Shown: positions 35,655 through 44,934 of the stretch, piece after piece | Layout: each line of letters opens with the position of its first letter | How positions within the stretch are numbered: position 1 is the first letter of the stretch | NCBI RefSeq assembly: GCF_034008635.1 | Contig: NZ_CP125378.1 | Location: 62,001-126,000, forward strand | Source of the DNA: Pseudomonas sp. P8_229 | GTDB lineage: Bacteria; Pseudomonadota; Gammaproteobacteria; Pseudomonadales; Pseudomonadaceae | DNA: 64,000 nucleotides | Direction: 5' to 3' | Notes under the pieces: generated by a model | Told to the model about the DNA's origin: nothing | What the model saw: the letters and a program-made list of their open reading frames with translations, nothing else | Database searches by the model: none | Program-made: the position numbers and the translations under genes

Positions 35655-36391
35655 GACATATCGTTCAACGGCGGTATGCCGGTTACCATCTGGATAAATC
35701 GCACGAAAACCCGCCACAAACGTCCGACGATGCGACCAGTCGCTGGGGTGGCTTTGATCATAAGCAAGAAGTGATGGAGTTCTTGCTGTCAGAGCAGTAT
35801 TCGTTGTGTTGTTACAGTGAACTACGTGCTGACGAGCACGAGCTTGGGTATCACATTGAGCATGTCGAAAACAAAAGACAAAACCCGCAGCGAACATTTG
35901 ACTGCACCAATCTTGCAGCTTCTGCTCTGCGCACCGGAGACAAAGATCCTCTATTGAAGAACCTTCTTGAAGACGAGCAAGCAGGTATCGTCTTCGGTGG
36001 ACATGCTCCAGGCAAACAGAAGTCGGTCGACATTCGACTCTTCGTTTCGCCACATCAGCCTGATTGCCGGCGCTTCTTCACTTATCTGTCTGACGGACGC
36101 GTCGTCCCCGCGGACGGTTTAGAGAAAAAAGATGAAGATCGCGCTCAATACACTATTGACCTACTCAACCTTAACAGCCCCTTCCTATTGATAGAGCGGC
36201 GTCGGTGGTGGGACGAGCTGGACGAGATTTTCATAGATCACATTGAACAGGAAATGGATCTGGAATGTTTGGTTGGTATCAATTTGGTGCCTTGCAATAA
36301 CAGGCTCTATCCTTTTTTCAGCTTGACCCGAAGCTTTTTCGGTCGCGTTGCCGAGGGTGTCATCGAAAAGGCAGCCCCTGAGCTCATTTAA
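35651..36391 (+). CDS. ptuB: Septu defence system HNH endonuclease PtuB
   Basis: 246 residues of the TIGR02646-type HNH family found in Septu and retron Ec78-like systems. The core reads CCYSE (residues 53-57), HIEHVENK (H68, H71) and FDCTNLAAS (N87), matching the family's CxYCE...HIEHxxPK...DxxNL pattern. The second Cys of the CxYC pair is Ser here, so the zinc knuckle may be altered. It overlaps ptuA by ATGA. No reverse transcriptase or retron RNA is nearby, so a plain Septu system is the best reading. It would cleave nucleic acid when released by PtuA during infection. Confidence 0.8.
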   Translation: MRHIVQRRYAGYHLDKSHENPPQTSDDATSRWGGFDHKQEVMEFLLSEQYSLCCYSELRADEHELGYHIEHVENKRQNPQRTFDCTNLAASALRTGDKDPLLKNLLEDEQAGIVFGGHAPGKQKSVDIRLFVSPHQPDCRRFFTYLSDGRVVPADGLEKKDEDRAQYTIDLLNLNSPFLLIERRRWWDELDEIFIDHIEQEMDLECLVGINLVPCNNRLYPFFSLTRSFFGRVAEGVIEKAAPELI

Positions 36392-36414
36392 TCGATCCCT
36401 TCTCAACTCTACGC

Positions 36415-37188
36415 CTAATGCCCCGTCGCCAACCGATACTGACGCGGGGTAAACCCGGTCGACGCCTTGAACTGCCGGGTAAACGCGCTGTGGTCGGTAT
36501 AACCGCACTGCAGCGCCACTTCGGTGATCGGCAAGTCTCCGTGCAACAGCCGATGCGCATGCTCAAGGCGCACTTTCTGGATCATCTGCCGCGGCGTCAG
36601 GTGGAACACCCGTTTGCAGTAACGCTCCAGTTGCGCCACTGAAATCCCGGCGATGCGCGTCAGTTCACCGAGGCTGACGCGGCGATTGAAATTCGCCCGG
36701 ATATACTCGTCTACCGCCGCCAGGCGTTGATAGGCCGGGTGGGTTTCGCTGGCGGTTTGCAGGTCGACGGAAATTCCTGCCAAGCCGATGATCTGGTTAT
36801 TGCGGTCGTACAGCGGACGCTTGTGAGTCAGGCACCAGCCCGGCTCGCGACTGCCGTACAGATGCAGTTCCAGCTGATCTTCCAGCACAAACCCCTCTTC
36901 AAGCACCCGCCGATCCTGCTCGGTATAGCCCGGGCCCAGTTGCGCCGGAAACACCTCGGCGCTGGTCTTGCCGAGCAACGGTCGCAGGTCTTTCAAACCA
37001 CAGCGCTGCACCAGCGTACGGTTGGCCATGACGTAGCGCGCCTGCAGATCCTTGATGAAGATCGCCGCGTTGGGAATCACGTCCAGCATCGGTAACAGCA
37101 GCGCCATGCCCGCCAGCAGATCGTCGAGGGTCTCTGGCCGGCTCGCCTCGTTCTGTTGGCTCAGGATCGCAAACGCATTCTGCATCAT
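36415..37188 (-). CDS. PAS-AraC regulator of hydroxyproline genes (LhpR-like)
   Basis: 257 residues. A PAS-like sensor domain (about 30-140: LLPMLDVIPNAAIFIKDLQARYVMANRT) is followed by an AraC DNA-binding domain (about 155-255: LGELTRIAGISVAQLERYCKRVF, VALQCGYTDHSAFTRQFK). The ATG at 37188 has GGGAG at a proper distance. It is divergent from the hydroxyproline transport and catabolic genes, and AraC regulators hold that place in Pseudomonas lhp clusters, so it is probably their activator. The sensed ligand is inferred, not shown. Confidence 0.86.
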   Translation of the reverse strand: MMQNAFAILSQQNEASRPETLDDLLAGMALLLPMLDVIPNAAIFIKDLQARYVMANRTLVQRCGLKDLRPLLGKTSAEVFPAQLGPGYTEQDRRVLEEGFVLEDQLELHLYGSREPGWCLTHKRPLYDRNNQIIGLAGISVDLQTASETHPAYQRLAAVDEYIRANFNRRVSLGELTRIAGISVAQLERYCKRVFHLTPRQMIQKVRLEHAHRLLHGDLPITEVALQCGYTDHSAFTRQFKASTGFTPRQYRLATGH

Positions 37189-37388
37189 GCCCCTCACTCC
37201 CCACGTTGCGCATTCACCTGCGCGCAGATTGCCCCATGGCTGACAGCCTGTCGAGCCGGGGCTTTGGCGTCGGCCATTGTGCTGAATTCGTCATTGATGC
37301 CGGCAAAAAACATCAATCGCGCCGCGCTTGATGAGTTCACTGTAGCGCCACTGCACGCCCCTCCAACAACCAACAAGAAGGCGACGCT

Positions 37389-39017
37389 ATGACAGGCCAA
37401 GGCAAGTTCAAGAAACAACTTTCACTGACAGACCTCACGTTCATCGGACTGGGGGCGATCTTCGGTTCGGGCTGGTTGTTCGCGGCCAGTCACGTGTCCG
37501 CCATCGCAGGTCCCGCAGGGATCTTCTCTTGGCTGCTCGGCGGCTTCGCCGTGTTGCTGCTGGGCATCGTCTACTGCGAATTGGGCGCCGCGCTGCCCCG
37601 CGCCGGCGGTGTGGTGCGCTACCCGGTTTACTCCCACGGCCCGCTGCTCGGCTACCTGATGGGTTTCATCACCTTGATCGCGTTTTCCAGCCTGGTGGCC
37701 ATCGAAGTGGTCGCCTCACGGCAATATGCAGCGGCGTGGTTTCCCGAGCTGACCAAGGTCGGTTCCAGTGACCCGACCGTGCTGGGCTGGTTTGTACAAT
37801 TCGGTCTGTTGTGCCTGTTTTTCCTGCTCAACTACCGCAGCGTGAAAACCTTCGCCATGGCCAACAATCTGGTCAGCGTGTTCAAGTTCATTGTGCCGCT
37901 GCTGGTGATCGGCGTGCTGTTCACCTTCTTCAAACCGGCCAACTTCGAAGTGCATGGCTTCGCCCCGTTCGGCCTGTCCGGGATCGAAATGGCGGTGTCG
38001 GCCGGCGGTGTGATCTTCGCTTATCTGGGCCTGACGCCGATCATTTCGGTGGCCAGTGAAGTGAAGAATCCGCAACGCACGATTCCGATTGCACTGATCC
38101 TTTCGGTGCTGCTCTCCACCGCCATCTACGTGCTGCTGCAAACCGCTTTTCTCGGCGGCATCCCGACCGAAATGCTCGCCAATGGCTGGGCCGGCGTCGC
38201 CAAGGAACTGGCCCTGCCGTATCGCGACATCGCCCTGGCACTGGGCGTCGGCTGGCTCGCATATCTGGTGGTGGCAGACGCGGTGATCTCGCCAAGCGGC
38301 TGCGGCAACATCTACATGAACGCCACTCCACGGGTGATCTACGGCTGGGCGCAGACCGGAACCTTCTTCAAGATATTCACCCGCATCGATGAGAAGTCCG
38401 GCATCCCGCGCCCTGCGCTGTGGCTGACCTTTGGCCTGTCGGTGTTCTGGACCCTGCCGTTCCCGTCGTGGGAAGCGCTGATCAACGTGGTCTCCGCCGC
38501 GCTGGTATTGAGCTACGCCGTGGCCCCGGTGACGGTTGCCGCACTGCGCCGCAACGCGCCGGACATGCCGCGTCCGTTCCGGGTCAAGGGCATGAGCGTG
38601 CTCGGGCCGCTGTCGTTCATCATCGCTGCGCTGATCGTCTACTGGTCGGGCTGGAGCACCGTGTCGTGGTTGCTTGGCCTGCAAATCCTGATGTTCGTCA
38701 TCTACCTGTTGTGTGGCCGCATGGTGCCGACTGCGCACCTCAATCTCGGCCAGCAAGTACGCTCGTCGGCGTGGCTGATCGGCTTCTACGCCGTGACCAT
38801 CGTCCTCTCCAAACTCGGCAGCTTCGGCGGTATCGGCGTACTCAGCCACCCGTTCGATACGGTGATCGTCGCGGTCTGCGCACTGGGCATCTACTACTGG
38901 GGCGCCGCCACCGGCGTACCGGCGCACCTGATTCGTCTGGAAACCGAGGACGACGAAAGCGAAGCCGCTGAATCCTCCGCCAGCACCGCCAGCGGCCAAC
39001 GCCCGGCTCACGCCTGA
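37389..39017 (+). CDS. APC family amino-acid permease, probable hydroxyproline importer
   Basis: 542 residues with about 12-13 membrane segments. The N-terminal [32 protein letters not shown] is the APC-family substrate/sodium binding motif of helix 1, and a GTP/Glu-rich cytoplasmic tail follows the last helix. It is the first gene of the rightward lhp operon, so hydroxyproline or proline is the likely cargo. Confidence 0.88.
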   Translation: MTGQGKFKKQLSLTDLTFIGLGAIFGSGWLFAASHVSAIAGPAGIFSWLLGGFAVLLLGIVYCELGAALPRAGGVVRYPVYSHGPLLGYLMGFITLIAFSSLVAIEVVASRQYAAAWFPELTKVGSSDPTVLGWFVQFGLLCLFFLLNYRSVKTFAMANNLVSVFKFIVPLLVIGVLFTFFKPANFEVHGFAPFGLSGIEMAVSAGGVIFAYLGLTPIISVASEVKNPQRTIPIALILSVLLSTAIYVLLQTAFLGGIPTEMLANGWAGVAKELALPYRDIALALGVGWLAYLVVADAVISPSGCGNIYMNATPRVIYGWAQTGTFFKIFTRIDEKSGIPRPALWLTFGLSVFWTLPFPSWEALINVVSAALVLSYAVAPVTVAALRRNAPDMPRPFRVKGMSVLGPLSFIIAALIVYWSGWSTVSWLLGLQILMFVIYLLCGRMVPTAHLNLGQQVRSSAWLIGFYAVTIVLSKLGSFGGIGVLSHPFDTVIVAVCALGIYYWGAATGVPAHLIRLETEDDESEAAESSASTASGQRPAHA

Positions 39018-39039
39018 CTTTCACGCAATGGACGAGTTC

Positions 39040-39966
39040 ATGAAACGAATACACATCATCGATTCCCACACCGGCGGCGAACCCACGCGCCTGGTGATGC
39101 AAGGCTTCCCCGACGTGCACGGCAACAGCATGGCCGAGAAGCGCGACAACCTGCGCACCCGGCATGATCAATGGCGCCGTGCCTGCCTGCTGGAGCCGCG
39201 TGGCAACGACGTACTGGTCGGCGCGCTGTACTGCGAGCCGGTGTCGCCGGATGCGACCTGCGGGGTGATTTTTTTCAACAACGCCGGTTATCTCGGCATG
39301 TGCGGCCACGGCACCATCGGCTTGATCAATTCGCTGCATCACCTGGGCCGCATCGAACCGGGCGTGCACAAGATCGACACGCCGGTCGGCCCGGTCAGCG
39401 CCACCCTGCACGATGACGGCGCAGTGACCCTACGCAACGTGCCCGCCTACCGCCATCGCAAACAGGTGCCGGTCGAAGTGCCCGGTTACGGACGCGCATT
39501 CGGCGACATTGCCTGGGGCGGCAACTGGTTTTTCCTTGTCTCAGAGCACGGCCAGGACCTGCAGATGAGCAACGTCGAAGCCTTGACCGATTACACCTGG
39601 GCGATGCTCAAGGCACTTGAGGCCCAAGGCATCCATGGCGAGGACGGCGCGCTGATCGATCATGTCGAACTGTTTGCCGACGACGACCGGGCCGACAGCC
39701 GCAACTTCGTCATGTGCCCGGGCAAGGCCTACGACCGCTCGCCCTGCGGCACCGGGACCAGCGCCAAACTGGCCTGCCTGGCCGCCGACGGCAAACTCGC
39801 CGAAGGCCAGGTCTGGACCCAGGCCAGCATCACCGGCAGCCAGTTCGAAGCCCGCTTCGAATGGGAAGGCGAGCGCGTGCGCCCGTTCATCACCGGGCGC
39901 GCCTGCATGACCGCCGACGCCACCCTGCTGATCGACGAACAAGACCCTTTCGCCTGGGGCATCTGA
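39040..39966 (+). CDS. lhpA: 4-hydroxyproline 2-epimerase
   Basis: 308 residues of the proline-racemase superfamily. Both catalytic cysteines are present, in MCGHGTIG and SPCGTGTSA, which marks an epimerase rather than the dehydratase branch. The N-terminus [17 protein letters not shown] is canonical, so I start at 39040. An in-frame ATG at 39028 lacks a ribosome site. It interconverts trans-4-hydroxy-L-proline and cis-4-hydroxy-D-proline, the first catabolic step. The neighbouring genes supply the later steps. Confidence 0.93.
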   Translation: MKRIHIIDSHTGGEPTRLVMQGFPDVHGNSMAEKRDNLRTRHDQWRRACLLEPRGNDVLVGALYCEPVSPDATCGVIFFNNAGYLGMCGHGTIGLINSLHHLGRIEPGVHKIDTPVGPVSATLHDDGAVTLRNVPAYRHRKQVPVEVPGYGRAFGDIAWGGNWFFLVSEHGQDLQMSNVEALTDYTWAMLKALEAQGIHGEDGALIDHVELFADDDRADSRNFVMCPGKAYDRSPCGTGTSAKLACLAADGKLAEGQVWTQASITGSQFEARFEWEGERVRPFITGRACMTADATLLIDEQDPFAWGI

Positions 39967-40016
39967 CCTGCCCCGTTTTTAACCGATCTGAATGAATGTC
40001 CCGAGGAGCTACAACA

Positions 40017-40964
40017 ATGAGCGATAACATCTTCACTGGCTGCATTCCGGCCCTGATGACCCCCTGCACCGCCGCGCGCAAACCGGACTTCGACGCCCTG
40101 GTCGCCAAGGGCCGCGAGTTGATCGATATCGGCATGAGCGCGGTGGTTTACTGCGGTTCGATGGGCGACTGGCCGCTGCTGACCGAGGCCGAGCGTCAGG
40201 AAGGCGTGGCGCGTCTGGTGGCGGCTGGCGTACCGACCATCGTTGGCACCGGCGCGGTCAACAGCCGTGAAGCGGTATCCCACGCCGCCCATGCCGCGAA
40301 AGTCGGCGCCCATGGCCTGATGGTGATTCCGCGCGTGCTGTCCCGTGGCGCCTCGGCGACCGCGCAAAAGGCCCATTTCGCTGCCATTCTCCAAGCCGCA
40401 CCGAACCTGCCGGCAGTGATCTACAACAGCCCTTACTACGGTTTCGCCACCCGCGCCGAGCTGTTCTTCGAACTGCGCCGCGAATACCCGAACCTGATCG
40501 GCTTCAAGGAATTCGGTGGCGGCGCCGACTTGCGCTACGCCGCCGAGAACATCACCTCGCAGGACGATGCCGTAACCCTGATGGTCGGCGTCGATACCCA
40601 AGTGGTGCACGGTTTCGTCAACTGCAACGCCACCGGCGCCATCACCGGCATCGGCAACGCCCTGCCCCGCGAAGTCCTGCAATTGGTGGCACTGAGCAAG
40701 CAGGCGGCCAAGGGCGACGCCAAGGCCCGGCGCCTGGCCCGTGAACTGGAAGCGGCGCTGGCGGTGCTGTCGTCGTTCGATGAAGGCTGCGATCTGGTGC
40801 TGTATTACAAGCACCTGATGGTGCTCAACGGCGACCGCGAATACGCCCTGCACTTCAACCAAACCGATGCCCTGAGCGACGCCCAGCGCCGCTACGCCGA
40901 GACCCAGTACGCACTGTTCCGCCAGTGGTACAAAAACTGGTCCGCCGAACAGAACTTCGCCTGA
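40017..40964 (+). CDS. lhpC: DapA-family 1-pyrroline-4-hydroxy-2-carboxylate deaminase
   Basis: 315 residues of the dihydrodipicolinate synthase/N-acetylneuraminate lyase family. The Schiff-base Lys lies in LIGFKEFGG, and YNSPYYG carries the catalytic Tyr. In hydroxyproline clusters this family member deaminates 1-pyrroline-4-hydroxy-2-carboxylate to 2-oxoglutarate semialdehyde. The function is assigned from context together with family. The ATG at 40017 follows GAGGAG. Confidence 0.88.
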   Translation: MSDNIFTGCIPALMTPCTAARKPDFDALVAKGRELIDIGMSAVVYCGSMGDWPLLTEAERQEGVARLVAAGVPTIVGTGAVNSREAVSHAAHAAKVGAHGLMVIPRVLSRGASATAQKAHFAAILQAAPNLPAVIYNSPYYGFATRAELFFELRREYPNLIGFKEFGGGADLRYAAENITSQDDAVTLMVGVDTQVVHGFVNCNATGAITGIGNALPREVLQLVALSKQAAKGDAKARRLARELEAALAVLSSFDEGCDLVLYYKHLMVLNGDREYALHFNQTDALSDAQRRYAETQYALFRQWYKNWSAEQNFA

Positions 40965-41023
40965 CCGCTACCCCTGCCCCGGTATCACACGCCGGGGCTT
41001 CACTCGAATTATCAGGAACCGCC

Positions 41024-42601
41024 ATGACTCTGACAGGCCACATGCTGATCGGCGGCCAAGCCGTTGCCGGCAGCCGTGAAGCGATCCGCGGGATCGACCC
41101 CACCACCGGCTCCGTGCTCGAACCGGCCTATGCCGGCGGCAGCGCTGAGCATGTCGAACAGGCCTGCGCCCTGGCGTGGCAAGCGTTTGACCGTTATCGC
41201 GAGACGTCCCTGAGCGCTCGCGCCGAATTTCTCGAGACCATTGCCGATGAGATTGAAGCCCTCGGCGATGAACTGATTGACCGTGCAGTGGCCGAAAGCG
41301 GTCTGCCACGTGCGCGTATTCAAGGTGAGCGCGGGCGCACTTGCGGGCAACTGCGCACCTTCGCCCGCACCCTGCGCGCTGGCGAGTGGCTGGACGTGCG
41401 GGTCGATCATTCGCAACCACAGCGCCAGCCGCTGCCACGTTCTGATCTGCGGCAACGGCAGATCGCTTTGGGGCCGGTGGCGGTGTTTGGCGCCAGCAAC
41501 TTTCCCCTGGCGTTCTCCGTGGCGGGCGGTGACACCGCCTCGGCACTGGCCGCCGGTTGCCCGGTGATCGTCAAGGCGCACAGCGCGCATCCCGGCACCA
41601 GTGAATTGGTCGGCCAGGCGCTGACTCGTGCAGTGAAAAAGTCCGCTTTGCCCGAAGGCGTGTTTTCATTGCTGTTCGGTTCCGGCAATGAAGTGGGTAT
41701 TGCGCTGGTCAGCGATTGGCGCATCAAGGCTGTGGGCTTCACCGGTTCGCGCAGTGGCGGCCTCGCCCTGAGCAAAGCGGCGCAGGCGCGGCCCGAGCCG
41801 ATTCCGGTGTATGCGGAAATGAGTTCGATCAATCCGGTGCTGCTGTTTCCCGCAGCTCTTGCAGCGCGGGGCGAGGCGCTGGCGCAGGGCTTCGTCGCCT
41901 CGCTGACCCAGGGCGCCGGGCAGTTCTGCACCAATCCCGGACTAGTCATCGCTCGCCAAGGGCCGGCGCTGGACAGCTTCATCGCGGCGGCCGCCGAGCG
42001 AGTCCAGCGCAGCCCGGCGCAAACCATGCTCACACCGGGGATTTTCCGCGCCTATGCAAGCGCCGTCGCCGCGCTGGCCGAACATCCGCAAGCGCAGTGC
42101 GTGGCCAGCGGTCTCGCCGCTGAAGGGCCGAACCAGTGCCAGGCGCAGTTATTCGTCACCCGCGCGCAGGATTTCCTCGCCGACGCACGCCTGCAAGGGG
42201 AAATTTTCGGCGCGGCGTCGCTGATCGTACAGTGCGCCAACGACGATCAAATCCGTCAGGTTTGCGAACATCTCGAAGGCCAGTTGACCGCCACGCTGCA
42301 CCTGGATGACGCCGATCTGGATCGCGCCCGCGCCTTGTTGCCGACGCTGGAACGCAAGGCCGGACGCCTGCTGGTCAACGGCTGGCCGACCGGGGTCGAA
42401 GTGTGTGATGCGATGGTTCATGGCGGGCCGTTCCCGGCCACTTCGGACTCGCGCAGCACCTCGGTGGGCACGGCGGCGATCCTGCGGTTCCTGCGCCCGG
42501 TGTGCTATCAGGATTTCCCCGACAGCCTGCTGCCGTCAGCGTTGCAACAGGCCAATCCGCTGCACTTGCGGCGGTTGCTCGACGGTCAGAGGGAAGCCTG
42601 A
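41024..42601 (+). CDS. 2-oxoglutarate semialdehyde dehydrogenase (ALDH family)
   Basis: 525 residues of the KGSADH type of aldehyde dehydrogenase. [37 protein letters not shown], the catalytic Glu in [13 protein letters not shown] and the catalytic Cys in [10 protein letters not shown] are visible. It oxidises 2-oxoglutarate semialdehyde to 2-oxoglutarate with NAD(P), the last step of the pathway (LhpG in P. aeruginosa). I used the ATG at 41024, which has AGGA upstream. The frame open upstream overlaps the previous gene only by chance. Confidence 0.9.
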   Translation: MTLTGHMLIGGQAVAGSREAIRGIDPTTGSVLEPAYAGGSAEHVEQACALAWQAFDRYRETSLSARAEFLETIADEIEALGDELIDRAVAESGLPRARIQGERGRTCGQLRTFARTLRAGEWLDVRVDHSQPQRQPLPRSDLRQRQIALGPVAVFGASNFPLAFSVAGGDTASALAAGCPVIVKAHSAHPGTSELVGQALTRAVKKSALPEGVFSLLFGSGNEVGIALVSDWRIKAVGFTGSRSGGLALSKAAQARPEPIPVYAEMSSINPVLLFPAALAARGEALAQGFVASLTQGAGQFCTNPGLVIARQGPALDSFIAAAAERVQRSPAQTMLTPGIFRAYASAVAALAEHPQAQCVASGLAAEGPNQCQAQLFVTRAQDFLADARLQGEIFGAASLIVQCANDDQIRQVCEHLEGQLTATLHLDDADLDRARALLPTLERKAGRLLVNGWPTGVEVCDAMVHGGPFPATSDSRSTSVGTAAILRFLRPVCYQDFPDSLLPSALQQANPLHLRRLLDGQREA

Positions 42602-42604
42602 CAC

Positions 42605-43870
42605 ATGTCCGATAACTTCACAGCGGACAACGCCGACATCGCGGTGATCGGCGCCGGCATCATCGGCGTCGCCTGCGCCCTGCAACTGGCGCGCCAGGGC
42701 CGGCGGGTGGTGGTCATCGACCGTCAGCCGCCAGGGCATGGTGCCTCGTTCGGCAACGCCGGGCATCTGGCGACCGAACAGGTGTTTCCGATTGCCGACG
42801 CGTCGATCCTCAAACGCCTGCCAGCGATGCTGATGGACCCGATGGGCCCGCTGCGTCTCGACTGGAAGTACATGCCACGCGCCGTGCCGTGGTTCACCCG
42901 TTTGTTGCTGAACCTGCGCCCGGCGCCGTTCCAGCGCACGATTGCCGGCCTGCGTGCGCTCAACGAAAGCAGCTTCGCCGCGTGGAATCGCTTGCTGCAG
43001 AGCATCAGCCAAGCGGATCTGCTCAAGGAGGACGGCTCGCTGCTGGTATTCGAACGCGCCGAATCGCGGCAAGCCATCGACGCCTTGCAGGCGCGCATGA
43101 GCCAGCAACAGGTGCCGGTGGATTTCTGGTCGGCCAGTACCGTACACAACAGCGCGCCGCAGCTCAGCGCGCAGATTCAGGGCGGCTTGTTCTTTCCGCG
43201 CACCGGGCACTTTCTCGACCCGTATCGGGTGGTGTGTGAACTGGTGAGCGCCGCCAAAGCGGCCGGCGTGCAGTTCCTCGAACAAGAAGTGCTGGGCGGC
43301 CAGTTGCAGGAACATTGCGTGGCGTTGAACACCACTCAGGGCCGCTTCACCGCGCGCCAGGTGCTGATCGCCTGTGGCGCGCACTCGGCGAAACTCACGG
43401 CTGCACTGACCGGCAAACAGGTGCCGCTGGACACCGAACGTGGCTATCACCTGATGCTGCCGCACGAACACGAGCGGCTGCCGTTCGCCGTCACCTCGCT
43501 GGAGCGCAAGTTCATCATGACGCCGATGGCCGGCGGCTTGCGGCTGGCCGGTACGGTGGAGTTTGCCGGCCTTGAGCGCCCGCCGTTCATGGAGCGCGCC
43601 TGGCAGTTGCACCGTTTGAGCAAGGGTTTGTTCCGTCGCGATTTGAACGCTGAAGACGCGACGCCGTGGATGGGCTTTCGCCCATCGCTGCCGGACTCGC
43701 TGCCGATCATCGACAAGGTCTGCGACGGCAAGGTACTGCTCGCGTTCGGTCATCAGCATCTGGGGCTGACGCAGGCGGCGGTGACAGCGGAGCTGGTCGC
43801 GCAGATGGTCTTACCGGGAACACATTCCGGCTTGCCGGCATTGGATGCCTATCGACTGGGTCGCTTCTGA
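42605..43870 (+). CDS. FAD-dependent D-hydroxyproline dehydrogenase (DAO family)
   Basis: 421 residues. The N-terminal FAD-binding motif IAVIGAGIIGVACALQLA and the C-terminal DAO closing motif (GHQHLGLTQAAVTAELVA) are complete. In this setting it should oxidise cis-4-hydroxy-D-proline to 1-pyrroline-4-hydroxy-2-carboxylate. In P. aeruginosa that step uses several subunits, but here one long DAO-type gene stands alone, which resembles the single-subunit form of P. putida. It starts 3 bp after the ALDH stop codon. Confidence 0.88.
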   Translation: MSDNFTADNADIAVIGAGIIGVACALQLARQGRRVVVIDRQPPGHGASFGNAGHLATEQVFPIADASILKRLPAMLMDPMGPLRLDWKYMPRAVPWFTRLLLNLRPAPFQRTIAGLRALNESSFAAWNRLLQSISQADLLKEDGSLLVFERAESRQAIDALQARMSQQQVPVDFWSASTVHNSAPQLSAQIQGGLFFPRTGHFLDPYRVVCELVSAAKAAGVQFLEQEVLGGQLQEHCVALNTTQGRFTARQVLIACGAHSAKLTAALTGKQVPLDTERGYHLMLPHEHERLPFAVTSLERKFIMTPMAGGLRLAGTVEFAGLERPPFMERAWQLHRLSKGLFRRDLNAEDATPWMGFRPSLPDSLPIIDKVCDGKVLLAFGHQHLGLTQAAVTAELVAQMVLPGTHSGLPALDAYRLGRF

Positions 43871-43899
43871 GATATCGATGAAACGTTTTTGGTTTCATA

Positions 43900-44907
43900 A
43901 TGAGCGCCGACCTTAGCCCTGCGCACATGGAACCGACTATGACCTCGACAATGGATACCCAGACACCCGAGCCGCAAGCCATCTGCAACCCGATCACCAG
44001 CAGCGCGATTTTCATCGTCGCCACGCTGATGCCCGGCAGCGACGCCGCCAGCCAGGTGCGCGGCTGGTGCGGCGACATCGCCGCCCTCACCCGTTCGGTC
44101 GGCAAACGCGTGCCCAACGGAAACCTGTCGTGTGTCTGCGGGTTCAGCGCCAACGCCTGGGACGCGCTGTTCGGCAGCCCGCGCCCGGCATCGCTGCATC
44201 CGTTCCGTGAGTTCGGCGTGGAAGGCCGCCGCGCGGTGGCGACCCCGGGGGACATCCTGCTGCACATCCGTGCCGACCAGATGGACCTGTGTTTCGAACT
44301 GGCGACGCAGCTGTGCAGCGCGCTCAATGGCGCGATCACCGTGGTGGATGAGGTGCAGGGTTTCCGTTACTTCGACATGCGCAGCATCATCGGTTTCGTC
44401 GATGGCACCGAGAACCCGGTGGGGCGCAAGGCAGACCACTTCACCCTGATCGGCAACGAAGACCCGGCGTTCGAATCCGGCAGCTACGTGCTGGTGCAGA
44501 AGTACCTGCACAAGATGGACGCGTGGAATGCGCTGAGCGTCGAAGCTCAGGAAAAGGTGATCGGCCGGACCAAGCTGGCCGACATCGAACTCGGTGAAGA
44601 AGTGAAACCGAGCAACTCCCACAGTGCCCTGACGACCATCACCAAGGACGGCCAGGAGCAGAAGATCCTGCGTGACAACATGCCGTTCGGCCGCCCGGGG
44701 GCTGGCGAGTTCGGTACCTTCTTCATCGGCTACGCGCGCTCGCCCGAACCGATCGAGCAGATGCTGGAGAACATGTTTGTCGGCAAACCCGTCGGCAACT
44801 ATGACCGTTTGCTGGACTTCAGCACGGCGGTCACCGGGGGTCTGTTTTTTGTGCCTTCAGCCGACTTGCTCGAAGCGCTGGCGGATCGAGAGCCCGAGCA
44901 GGCGTGA
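43900..44907 (+). CDS. Dye-decolorizing (DyP-type) heme peroxidase
   Basis: 335 residues. The DyP signature GFVDGTENP (the GxxDG motif with the catalytic Asp) is at about residue 166, and the rest matches the YfeX/DypB cytoplasmic branch, including the proximal His region (NSHSALTTI) and the late Arg (RDNMPFG). It reduces peroxide with broad electron donors, and heme binding is expected. The start is uncertain: 43900, 43927 and 43939 are in-frame ATGs, none with a clear ribosome site. It ends 27 bp before the convergent rlhA stop. It is not obviously linked to hydroxyproline use. Confidence 0.9.
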   Translation: MSADLSPAHMEPTMTSTMDTQTPEPQAICNPITSSAIFIVATLMPGSDAASQVRGWCGDIAALTRSVGKRVPNGNLSCVCGFSANAWDALFGSPRPASLHPFREFGVEGRRAVATPGDILLHIRADQMDLCFELATQLCSALNGAITVVDEVQGFRYFDMRSIIGFVDGTENPVGRKADHFTLIGNEDPAFESGSYVLVQKYLHKMDAWNALSVEAQEKVIGRTKLADIELGEEVKPSNSHSALTTITKDGQEQKILRDNMPFGRPGAGEFGTFFIGYARSPEPIEQMLENMFVGKPVGNYDRLLDFSTAVTGGLFFVPSADLLEALADREPEQA

Positions 44908-44934
44908 CACTTTAGCGCCACGCCCGCCCGTCAC

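Noticed and set aside
34287..36391. Retron with PtuAB effectors
   Set aside because: No reverse transcriptase gene and no msr-msd-like RNA in the 263-bp upstream region, so a plain Septu pair is simpler.
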